The notes beneath the pieces were generated by a model. It worked only from the letters and a program-made list of their open reading frames with translations, was not told where the DNA came from and ran no database searches. Below are positions 34,426-43,520 of a stretch of 64,000 bases of DNA, piece after piece (positions within the stretch are counted from its first letter, which is position 1; every line of letters begins with the position of its first letter). Source of the DNA: Kalmanozyma brasiliensis GHG001 (Eukaryota; Basidiomycota; Ustilaginomycetes; Ustilaginales); the NCBI RefSeq assembly GCF_000497045.1, contig NW_015961989.1:124001-188000 (forward strand), in the 5' to 3' direction. The translations under genes and the position numbers were made by a program.

Positions 34426-36171
34426 ATGGACGCATTAGTCGCTCGAGGCTCAGCCGGTGGTGTCCATGGCAACGGTGACGCTTCCTTTACGCCGGAACTC
34501 CAGCATACCAGCTACGTCTCGGGAGAGTCCGACAATGGCTCGGCTCATCCTACACCTTCGGACATGACAGTCGCGGCTCCACCCGGCCCACCGGAGGCAT
34601 CGTGGTTTGACAGCAGCAAGGCGTCCATCCACGCAGGTGATAACGTGCAACCACCGAATCATTATCCGAGTCAGACCGCAGCAGCGCTCTCGGCCATCCC
34701 GACGGAAGGCAAAACTCCATCGACTCCTCCTTTGCACGTCTCGGCGCCAGCGCCCGCAGCCATATCTCATCAAGCTGCAGCAACGGCACCAGTAGCAGTA
34801 GCGCAAGCCACCTGCACAGCACCCTCCTCGGCCGCATCCACGCCAGCCTCGACACCCAGCGGGACCCCACAGAACTTCGCACGCAAAAGAGGCAGACCGC
34901 GCAAGCACCCTCTCCCCGATCCAAACGCTAAAAAGGCAAAGCGAACACTGAGCTCCGACAGCATCGCCTCGGCCGCAGCCAAGAAGAAAGCCACCGAGGC
35001 TGCAGCCGCCCGCTCTGCTGCTTCCAATGCGAGCTCGCTTCTCTCCATCCCCGACCTCGGCCGTCTCATCCCGCAAGGCTCTTCGTCGGATCACGCAGAG
35101 ACTTTCATCCAGAACAACCTTCGCCTTTTTGCTGAACTCTTTGTGGCGCTGCAAAAGCAGGCTACCACCGACAATCCGACTGGCGATGGATCGCAGGGCA
35201 CAGCGCAGCTCAGCCTCGACGCGTCTCTGGGCGCCGGAAATCGAGACGCGGCTACCAGCCAGATGATTGACACTTCCTCGCAGGGCGACGTCGGTAGCTC
35301 AGCACTTGCATCCGACTCACGTCCGGAAGTCAGCGGCGTGGCTTCCGACCCAATCTCATCCAACACCGTTTCCGGTCCCAGCGACACCATCCGCGAAGAG
35401 ATCAAGTCCAAGCTCACGGACGTCACAAACGGTCGCTCCGCCATCCAGGCCGAGATGCTTCAGCTCCGCGTCGACGCGAGCTTCTTCGAGAATGCCCAGA
35501 AGACGGTCGATGAGCGCATCAGCGTTCTACGCGATCGCATCGCCAAGCACACGGCTGTGCTCCAGCGAGAACGCGAAGCAACACGGCAGGCGAGGGAAGC
35601 CAGTCGAAAAGCCAAGAAGGACCGCAAGGCGCGAGAGAAGGGTCTGCGCGATTCGGAGCGCGAGGAGCGTCGCTTGGCCGAGACGGTGCTGCAGCTCGAA
35701 AGGGAGATCGCGGCCGAGGAAGAGGAAAGACGGCGGATGGACGAGGAGTCGAGCGACGAGGAGGGTGAGGAGGCTGGTGTCGCAGCACAAGACCTGGATC
35801 CGGAAATTCTTGCTGCCAGTACTTCAGAAGGCACCACTCTATCCGCGACGGCAACACCGTCTCTCGCTGCCGACATGACTCCCGATCGCACCATCGGCTT
35901 CAGCGACGAAGAGCTTGCCAAGGTGCTCGGCATCTCGACCAGCGAGCTGGCAGGGTTCAGCCAGACCCTCGATTTGCCCAACACCCTGCCACCCCCGGCA
36001 CCGGAGCCGAGCGAAGCGACCATCCCTGATCTGCTCCCGCGCACCGCCGCCGACGACCAGGTCCTCCCCTCAGACGCCAACACGGACGACTTTGACGTCG
36101 CGGCGTTTCTCGAGCTGGCCAGCTCGTTTGGCGCCACACAGACCGCGGAAGAATCCGCTTCGACGCAGTGA
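34426..36171 (+). CDS. AT-hook protein with coiled coil, function unknown
   Basis: A 581-residue single-exon protein. The N-terminal third is Ser/Pro/Ala-rich. An AT-hook KRGRPRKHPL (about 154-163) sits beside a basic patch PNAKKAKR, so it should bind the minor groove of AT-rich DNA and be nuclear. A helical segment IQNNLRLFAELFVALQKQ (about 227-244) and a long charged coiled coil (about 325-445, KAKKDRKAREKGLRDSEREERR) follow, then an acidic tail with a short conserved-looking block FSDEELAKVLGISTSEL. I do not recognise a family beyond the AT-hook. The gene shares its upstream region with the RecQ helicase; a functional link is not shown. Confidence 0.75.
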   Translation: MDALVARGSAGGVHGNGDASFTPELQHTSYVSGESDNGSAHPTPSDMTVAAPPGPPEASWFDSSKASIHAGDNVQPPNHYPSQTAAALSAIPTEGKTPSTPPLHVSAPAPAAISHQAAATAPVAVAQATCTAPSSAASTPASTPSGTPQNFARKRGRPRKHPLPDPNAKKAKRTLSSDSIASAAAKKKATEAAAARSAASNASSLLSIPDLGRLIPQGSSSDHAETFIQNNLRLFAELFVALQKQATTDNPTGDGSQGTAQLSLDASLGAGNRDAATSQMIDTSSQGDVGSSALASDSRPEVSGVASDPISSNTVSGPSDTIREEIKSKLTDVTNGRSAIQAEMLQLRVDASFFENAQKTVDERISVLRDRIAKHTAVLQREREATRQAREASRKAKKDRKAREKGLRDSEREERRLAETVLQLEREIAAEEEERRRMDEESSDEEGEEAGVAAQDLDPEILAASTSEGTTLSATATPSLAADMTPDRTIGFSDEELAKVLGISTSELAGFSQTLDLPNTLPPPAPEPSEATIPDLLPRTAADDQVLPSDANTDDFDVAAFLELASSFGATQTAEESASTQ

Positions 36172-36418
36172 CAACAGTCACGAACCACAGCATTATTCCC
36201 CGAACCCAAAAGTGTCATCGCATTCGATGAACCGGCTCTCTACGCATCATGTACTTTTACGCATCTCAATCTGACTCGGTCCTTCCTATCTCATTCGGCA
36301 GCGCTACGCTGCGCGTGCTTCCCGAGCGCTGATTGCGAAACCTCGGCCTGGCAAGGTGTATGATATCGATTCCGGGTAGTATACAATCGTAGATCGGGGA
36401 GCGAGACAAGGGGGAGGG

Positions 36419-36878
36419 TTAGAAATCCGTCGCCCTTCCGCCATAGGTCCATTCCCTCTCGTGTTTGAGCGGGTCGTTCTTGGGACCGCCGATCTCGCCC
36501 GTGTTGGGGTTGGTTTCGCCATCGAACTCCGGTCGTGGCTTGCGCCGCGCATCCGGGTGCATGTCGCCCTTCTCTGGGTCCGAGGCTAGGAATGGCGATG
36601 CATCTATTCACACGCAGTTGGTGAGAGAAGAATGGGTTCAGTATGAGAAGAGTGTTCGAGAAGGAAAAGGTGGGAAAGGGGAAGAGGGAGGGCTTACTTT
36701 GCTTCTGCTTCACGAGCGATTCGAACTCCTTCTGCTCTTTGGGCGGGAGAGGCGGTGGGCCGGGTCGGTTGAATCCGCCGGCTGCGCGCAAAGGGGTGGT
36801 CGAGAGCGTGCGAAGCGAGGTGCTCGCGATGACCGATCGACCTGTGAGCATGCGTGCCGCTGGTGTGAGTGTCAACAT
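36419..36878 (-). CDS. SDH8: Succinate dehydrogenase assembly factor 4 (SDHAF4/Sdh8)
   Basis: Two exons on the minus strand, 36878-36698 and 36585-36419, joined across a 112-nt intron (GTAAGC...TAG), give 115 residues. The presequence is basic and Ser/Thr/Arg-rich (MLTLTPAARMLTGRSV), fitting mitochondrial import. The second exon holds the whole diagnostic SDHAF4 block: HPDARRKPRPEFDGETNP, NTGEIGGPKNDPL and the terminal WTYGGRATDF. Sdh8 binds free flavinylated Sdh1 in the matrix, limits its oxidant production and promotes assembly with Sdh2. The length matches the family. Confidence 0.93.
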
Positions 36879-37288
36879 CGTGGTATGCTGTGATGGTATG
36901 ATGTGTTGCAGAGGAAAGAAGATGTTGGCTTGGAGGTCACCGGCAAAGTGTGGAGGTGTGGCGCCAAAAATAAGGTTGGTGTTAGAGCTGCTTACGTGAT
37001 GCCAGTTCGGGCTGGGCGTCGGCTCAGGTCTCGGAGCGCGCCGGGCACCTGGCCCAGCCAAACTGGACAGCTCACGATCAGCGCTGCCAAAACCATCATC
37101 TCAAGTCACTCGAGGGTAAATAGCAAGACACCAGTCGAATTTGCTAAAGCGCTAAAGAAACCCTAGATACAGCGAAGAAGAACATGAAGAGAAGCGTAGC
37201 CATGATTTCGTAATCGTGGGGGATATAAATGTGTGTGAGGAAGGATACATTGCGATCGGATCTCCACCGATTCGTTTTGAGGAGAAGC
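36879..37288. other. Intergenic region, MFS-like carrier to SDHAF4
   Basis: These 410 bp lie between two tandem minus-strand genes. No gene is seen. Confidence 0.5.
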
Positions 37289-38902
37289 TTAGACGCGCGA
37301 GGGGACACGAGCGGCGGTGTTCTGAGCAAGAGCACCGACGGCGTCGCCCTGGATGTCCTGGGGAGCGAACGAGTCGCGCTCCTGGTACTTGGCCTCCTTG
37401 ATCTCCTGGCTCGAGGTGTCGCTCTCCTCGTCGCTGTTCTTGAGCAGGCTGGGGTCGATCGTCTTGGGGTTGAAGGCGAGCGAGCCCTTGGGGATGAAGG
37501 TGGCAGCGATGATGATGATCGAAAGGATGGTGAAGTGAACACCACCGACGTACTTGAGAGAGTCACGAGCACGCTCGATGGCAGCAACGCCGCTGAGGCC
37601 ACGGAGACGTCGGTCGACCCATCGACCCAGGAAGGTCGAGATGAGGGAGTACATGACAATGTAGGTGACGTAGAGGAAGGCCATGACGGCACCCAGAGCG
37701 GAGACGTCCTTGTCCTTGGCCTCCATGCGGGCGAGGGTGGACTGGATGTAGGCAGCGAGCGAAACGTCACCAGCAGCCCAACCGAACGAGATGGGGATGA
37801 AGACGGCAGCCAGCTTCCAGGCGGACGAGACGGCACCACGAGTGTAGGGGAAGAAGGGCATGACCCAGACGAGGTTGAGCAGCAGAGCGTCGAGGCGCAA
37901 CCAGGGCATGGGCGAGGGGACGGCGTTGGTGAAGATCATGACCGAGAGAGCACCGAGCAGCTCACCGAAGTTGGAACCACCGACGATGATCTGCGAGTAG
38001 GACGAGACACCGATAACACCACGAGCGTAGATGGGGGCGAGACCGTTCTCGAGGTATCGGTGACCGTAGAGGGCGAAGGCGTAACCGGGCACGAGCCAGA
38101 TGAATCGGCGGTCGGTGAAGATGAGGTAGGCACCGTAGTAGAAGGCCTTGCCGAAAGCACGGACACCGTCGAGCATCGACATGGCGAGACCACGGTTCTC
38201 GACCTCGACGCGGGCAAGGCGCGACTCCTCCTCGGACTTCTGGCTCTCACCGAGCGACGAGATCCAGATCCAGATGCAGGCAGCGAGGGTGAAGAGGACG
38301 GGCGAGAGGAAGGCAGAGTAGTTGTAGCCGAACTTGCCAATGAGCGAGGTCGAGGTGAAGGCACCGGTGGTACCGGCGACCTCGTACATGACGTGGACGA
38401 AGGCGTCCATCTTTCGGAGACGGTTGACATCACCACCAACAATGTCACGGGGGATGACACGGCGGATCAGCTCAACGGTACCGTAAGAGATACCCGAGAT
38501 GACGTAGATGGGGAAGAGACCGTTGGGGGACCAGGTACCGTAGCGAGTACGGTTGTTGGCGGTCTTGAACTTGAGAACACCGCCAGTGGCGGCGTCGGCG
38601 ATGAGGGGGATGGTGGAGATGAGACCGAAGGTGAGGACGGCGCAGGCGAGGACGGAGCGGGTGGGGAAGCGCTTGATCAAGGGAGCGACAATGATGGAAC
38701 CAATGCACTGGGCGGCGTAGTTGGTACCGGTCAAGATGGCGATCTTCTCAAAACGACGAGCACCGAAACGCTCGTTGGCCTGGGTGATGAAGGAGCCGTT
38801 GAAGTACTCAAGGGCAAACTTGTAGCACATGATACCGAGCGTGTAGATAGCGATGTTGCGTCGCTGCTCGGGCGTGAAGGCGCCCCAAAGCTGAAGACCC
38901 AT
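37289..38902 (-). CDS. MFS-like membrane transporter, substrate unknown, strongly codon-biased
   Basis: A 537-residue single-exon polytopic protein with about 12 hydrophobic segments (for example IYTLGIMCYKFALEYF, SVLACAVLTFGLISTIPLI, FLSPVLFTLAACIWIWIS, VHFTILSIIIIAATFI). A glutamate/serine-rich cytosolic tail ends it. The general plan is MFS-like, but I see no sugar-porter or DHA signature and cannot name a substrate. Codon use is far more biased towards C- or G-ending favoured codons than in neighbouring genes, as seen for abundant proteins. This bias leaves the opposite strand open for 560 codons (37229-38911), which is a shadow. The N-terminus MGLQLWGAFTPEQRRN lies directly before the first span, so no cleaved signal is expected. 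Confidence 0.8.
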   Translation of the reverse strand: MGLQLWGAFTPEQRRNIAIYTLGIMCYKFALEYFNGSFITQANERFGARRFEKIAILTGTNYAAQCIGSIIVAPLIKRFPTRSVLACAVLTFGLISTIPLIADAATGGVLKFKTANNRTRYGTWSPNGLFPIYVISGISYGTVELIRRVIPRDIVGGDVNRLRKMDAFVHVMYEVAGTTGAFTSTSLIGKFGYNYSAFLSPVLFTLAACIWIWISSLGESQKSEEESRLARVEVENRGLAMSMLDGVRAFGKAFYYGAYLIFTDRRFIWLVPGYAFALYGHRYLENGLAPIYARGVIGVSSYSQIIVGGSNFGELLGALSVMIFTNAVPSPMPWLRLDALLLNLVWVMPFFPYTRGAVSSAWKLAAVFIPISFGWAAGDVSLAAYIQSTLARMEAKDKDVSALGAVMAFLYVTYIVMYSLISTFLGRWVDRRLRGLSGVAAIERARDSLKYVGGVHFTILSIIIIAATFIPKGSLAFNPKTIDPSLLKNSDEESDTSSQEIKEAKYQERDSFAPQDIQGDAVGALAQNTAARVPSRV

Positions 38903-41640
38903 TGTGACTGACTTTTCCTTCTCTGTTGAGAGATTGGCAGGAAAGGTGTGTTGGTGTTGGCCCGTGAGGGGGAAGGAAACTTGGTGGATGAAGAGTTGGG
39001 TGCGGGTCGGAAGGGGGAAGGAGTCTAGAGTGTGATGTATCTTATATCTTCAGAAAGGACATGATTGTGGCGCATTGCCGTGCGCAGGAGCAAAGACGCC
39101 AAGTCGAGCTTCCACAGCTGTAGTGTGCCTGCAGCTCGCCACGAGCAACGCCCTGACAAGAAACACGGCGTGACTGCACAAAGCTGCAGTATAGACTCTG
39201 CAGCAGTGAGCCTTGCGGCGGGCGGGCCAGACGGTCAAGAAGAAGAAATTGCCCGCAAAGTTTGAAGGCGGAGTCCAAGACCACCACGTTCCATCGCTCG
39301 AGCACAGCGATGTGAAGTTACCAAATCCGCCATCATAGCTTATGCTCTGCGAGGGCAGAACTGCGACAGACAGGCAGCCTCAGCGAAGGCGCAGGAATCC
39401 CTCAAGTGCAGAAGCCTCGAAGCGGATGAGCGGAGATTAGCAGTAAAGTTTTCGCGAAGAAACAACAAAAAAGTCCGCATGACAGGGCACAAGGTGAAGC
39501 CCAAGTTGGGCAAGGCACGGCGAAGTTGGATTCCGATGCTCCAAACTTGGTGGCAGCCCTCGCTTTGAGAACCTACGGAGGGCCCAGGGGCAGACGCACG
39601 TTGCGAGCGACGGCCTGCGCGGGATCGCCGGCCCCATGGCTTGGCACAAACCTGTGGGAAAGCGGTCAGGGTTATCACGACAGACTGAGGCGCAATACGC
39701 CTGATGGAAGCGGTCGTGCTTTCGCAACGTCTCGGATCGTATGGATTCTCGAAAACGTGCTCACTTCGTTGGCGAGGAAGGGATTCACTGATAGGTCAGC
39801 GAGAGGATGAGATGTCGGGGAAGTTCACTAGTGTAGCCTCTTTAGCTTCATTTCTGGGTCCGGGTGCTAGCCTCCTCGCCACCAGCCAGAGAGAGACAAG
39901 CGATTCTGAAAGCATCGCATTCACGCATCACAATTAGCTCCAACAGTGGCAGGTCAGGCCCCGACCTCTCCCGTCGTTACGATTTCACTCTCCGCCAGCA
40001 AAAGATGATAGCAAGCTCAGACGATCTCGTCGATCGGACCATGAATAGGTGAACAATGCTCCGCTGCTCGTGATTTGGTCTCACGAGTTGCAACAGGTAG
40101 TTTTGATAGCGCTGCTCTTGTCTGTTCCTCCACGTTGAATGACCAGTTGCCTCTCTTTCGGTGGTACTTGCAAACAAGACTCACTGACCGTCGACCGTTT
40201 GGTTCGCGCCATAGACAGTCTGAGAGGCCCAGTGCTGTCTTTGCCAAGAGGTAGGCATGTCAGAACCGATCGCATGTCGGTGAACGTGTTGCTCTCTCAA
40301 GCTCAGTCAGGTGGATCTAGGCGTTGTGGAATGATAGCATGGCTTGTGAGACGGTGTCCGCTTTCTCACACGAAGGCGAACTGGATGATTTGAGCACAGC
40401 GGATTCGAGTTGGTCTGGCGTTATTCGTTTGCGGCACCGTCGGTCAAGTAAATGCGGGTCAAACGGACGCAGTAGGTCGCTCTGGCAGTCGGAAGGTGTG
40501 CTGCCGAAGGGGGTCCCGACCTTGACAGGTCTTGGCGAGTGGCTTTAGAAGAACGTGCCGCACCCGGACTCGCATTCTCGTCGCGGAGAGGGTCGACGAT
40601 AAACCGCCGCAGACTCAAGGCGAGTTGAACATGACCTGGTCTGGGGAAGGAAGTGGGGTTGTGGTGCCTGATGAGCTAGTATTTGTGTCCATGCATAGTG
40701 GACCACGAACCTGGGTTTCGTCCAAGTCCATTTCAAATTCGAATCGCAGGCTGACGACAAGCAGCAGCAGCAGCAGCGATGAGCTATCAAGACGACAACG
40801 AAGAAGTGTGATAGTCGCGACGGCTGGCTGCTATGCTGCGAGGTACATTCCTCGTAGTAAACGATGAGATGGCAATGGCTTCTTGGGTCGAGTGAGCACG
40901 TTGGCTTCTTGGCATGAACCCGTTTCGCGGTCCGCCACTGCGAGTGACTGTCGAGCTGCCCACGCGACCCTAACGAGCAGCGCCAAGAACGCGATGGCAC
41001 TTCTTGGCATTTCAAATACCGTGGCGGATGCGCTGTGACAGCTGTGGACCCTGAGACCAGAATTTTGCGCCGGTCGCAAATCCTGCTCTTCTCAAAAAAG
41101 CTTGGCAAAAGGGAGCGGTGATGGATGGCCGCCGCTCTCGTCCGAGATGATAGCGCTGACCTTTGCTCTCCAAGGGACGTCGCTATCGAGCAAAGCTTTC
41201 AGCGTTGCTTGCTCAGCGTTGGAAAGGTCCGTGGTCATCTGGTATCAAGCGTCAGATGCTCGGTCAACCCGGTCTGGACTCGTCAGTAGGCGAGACCTCG
41301 TCTTGGATGGGTCCCTCTGGGGTGCCCGCTCGCGTCTAGTCGTCCACGCTAGTTAGGAGACCTTGACCGATGCAGCCTTCAAGAGATCTACGCTTAGAGT
41401 GGTTGTCGCGTTGGCGAGTCCCCGGACGCTTAGTCTGTCAAAGTAGCGCAATCTCTTTCTACAAGTCACTGGTGCGTGGACCACGTTCTGCGGAGCCGAG
41501 GTTTAAGCTCGCTGCAGTTCGTGTGCGAGGGCGAGAAGGCCAGACAGAATATAATACTGTATGAACGAGAGCGGGCGAGAAATACAAGCCCATATATCGG
41601 GACCAAAAAAAGGAAGGAAAAGAGCAAAAAGAGAAAGAGC
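38903..41640. other. Gene-poor intergenic region
   Basis: About 2.7 kb without a supported gene. The open frames are short and mutually overlapping. A short AGC repeat lies near 40761-40780. I looked for tRNA B-box sequences on both strands and saw none. Confidence 0.5.
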
Positions 41641-41644
41641 AAAA
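41641..41644 (-). terminator. RNA polymerase III terminator of the 5S gene
   Basis: On the minus strand TTTT follows one base after the 5S 3' end, with further T runs downstream, the normal Pol III stop. Confidence 0.75.
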
Positions 41645-41645
41645 G

Positions 41646-41763
41646 AACTGCAGCACCTAGGATTCCCGCGTGGTCCCCCACCGCAGTACTGATTAGGCGA
41701 TACCTTGCTTAACTTCGCAGATCGGACGGGATGCGGTGCTTTCAAGGTTCTATGGCCGCAGAT
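41646..41763 (-). rRNA. 5S ribosomal RNA
   Basis: The minus strand reads as a complete 118-nt 5S rRNA. It begins ATCTGCGGCCATAGAACC, contains the conserved GAAGTTAAGC box A region and GCACCGCATCCCGTCCGAT, and ends GGTGCTGCAGTT. The two ends pair to form helix I, with one mismatch near the terminus. A TATA-like element lies about 24-30 bases upstream and an oligo-T terminator follows directly. This is a single dispersed copy rather than part of an rDNA unit: the flanks are a gene-poor stretch and a kinetochore gene. Its sequence looks intact and functional. Confidence 0.96.
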
Positions 41764-41786
41764 ATTTAGTCCACACACATTAGCTC

Positions 41787-41793
41787 ATATATA
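41787..41793 (-). promoter_or_regulatory. TATA element of the 5S rRNA gene
   Basis: TATATAT on the minus strand, 24-30 bases before the 5S start at 41763. Some fungi (for example fission yeast) need such a TATA box for 5S transcription in addition to internal boxes. Confidence 0.6.
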
Positions 41794-41980
41794 CCTCACA
41801 CCATTGATGCGGCTTCATCTGCTCATCGCGGCGTGAGAAGCTCAAGGAGAAGATCCATTGCAACACAGAGGTCCGCTCGCAGCGACTTTGCTTGTCATCG
41901 TACGAGATGATGGGTATAGTTTCGGCGCCGCCTGCCGAAGGTGATATAAGTACAGATATAGGAAAGGCATCGAGGGACCT

Positions 41981-42967
41981 TCACAAGGGCATGGTGCGCA
42001 GACGCTTGACCAACTTGGCCTGCTCGTTGGCTGCTGTTGCTTGTTCGAGGATGGACTGATGACGGAGCAAAGTGAAGCGAGGCAAAGACGAAAGACGTCG
42101 AAAGAAAGGCAGTCAGCATCACTGTGACATCGGCATGGGGCTGCAGCGTCGTGCTTGTCAGCTCGGCACTTACCACTTGGAGGCTGGTGATGTCGACGAC
42201 CGAGTGTTTGAGCGTGTCTGCCACCTCTGCTTTCCTCTTGAGGTCAATGTTGATCGGCTTGCTCTGCTCTCGCAGCCTGAGGGCATGCTCCTCCTCTGCA
42301 GCTCGGCGTTGCTCTTCCGTCTTGGCTTCCAATGCGCGAATGACGGCGGCCCTCTTCTCCATTGCCTCTGCTCTGCGCGCCGGTAGCGCCTTGCGGAATG
42401 CAATGACTTCCGTCGTGAGCGTATTGGACTGATCGTTGAGGACCTGGAGCCGTCTGGAAAGATCCTCGTCGAAGGGCTCGACGCCTGCAGCGGAACACCA
42501 GTTTGCAGGAAAGATCCGAGGTCAGCATGATCTTCTCGACGACACCATTTTCGCATTCGAATCGAAGCGCAACCGATCGAGTCGAGCCGCCAGTGATTGG
42601 ACAGCGTGCTGCCAGTCGATCGACTCACCTTTGCTATGCCGTGAATATTCGCCAGGTGACATGCCGTTGTACAACAGGTTTCGCTCGATCTTGGCTTTGG
42701 TTGCTCCTGTCAACTGTTGAGAGTGGACGTTGTTGAGATGGGGAGAGGCTGTGTCAGATGCGCAGCGTGGATGTTGTGGTTGCTCTATCGATCCAGACTT
42801 ACGCGTTTGATCATCTTGTCCACCAGAGCTTTGAGCGCCTTGTCACGTTCGAGCTCGCTTCCGAACTCCATCTGCGCCACCTTGTGAGCATGGTCATTGA
42901 TGACGTGGAGCACATGATCCAGATCCGCGGGTCGATCCAGATTCAAGCGCGGGAAGTGGCCTGACAT
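41981..42967 (-). CDS. MIS14/NSL1-like kinetochore protein (MIS12/MIND complex)
   Basis: Four exons on the minus strand, 42967-42803, 42713-42629, 42484-42174 and 42055-41981, give 211 residues. Donors are GTAAGT or GTGAGT, acceptors CAG, with the frame kept at every join. The protein starts MSGHFPRLNLDRPADLDHV, has a helical N-terminal half, then VEPFDEDLSRRLQVLNDQ and a long coiled coil (about 105-185), and ends LVKRLRTMPL. The EPFD...L..R block followed by a coiled coil, and the total length, match Mis14/Nsl1, one of the four MIS12-complex subunits that link the inner kinetochore to Ndc80. The family is poorly conserved, so the call is moderately sure. The last exon ends 218 bp from the 5S gene. 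Confidence 0.7.
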
Positions 42968-43520
42968 TGTGACGAGGAGTGGTGCAATGCTGTGATTGCG
43001 ACGAGTCAGTTCGAGAGGGAGCTGTGCGGGTTGCCCGAGTTCGAGTCGTATGCGCCAATGAGTGTCACGCGACGGGCGTGGGAGCGATGTGATGAGCCAA
43101 GAGTGAAGTCTCGATGTGATGAGAGTAAAGGAGAAGGATGCAGTCGGCGGATGGACCGAAGGATGACTGGTAGTCACAAGGATACGGCGCATCCGAAACA
43201 TGGAAATCAACACCAACACGAGCTTCAGCCTCGCTCTCTCGGAAATGCCGCCGGACTCAGCTGGCGTGTGCAAGCCAAAAAACACGCCTAAGTTCACGCG
43301 TCACAGCGAAGGTGCTGCATGACGGCCAAGACAGACACCCACCACGAAGACCCTGCTTGACTCGGTAACTTTCTTTTTTGGCTTTTTTGTGACGTCTTCC
43401 GCACACGGGGATCTTCCGCATCTCACACACCCGCACCATCATCGTCTTACTCACCACCATCCGACTGCTGCTCACACCCTCCAGCAGTCTGATGCTCAGC
43501 AGTAGCGTCGCTCTGCGAGC
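42968..43520. other. Divergent intergenic region, MIS14-like / orphan
   Basis: These 553 bp separate two divergent ATGs. No gene is seen. Confidence 0.5.

Noticed and set aside
37229..38911. 560-codon plus-strand open frame
   Set aside because: It is a Glu/Asp/Gly/Val-rich complement of the codon-biased MFS-like gene, with no family resemblance.
41981..42967. Possible apoptosis- or prefoldin-type coiled-coil protein instead of MIS14
   Set aside because: The EPFD block before the coiled coil and total length of 211 residues fit Mis14/Nsl1 best.
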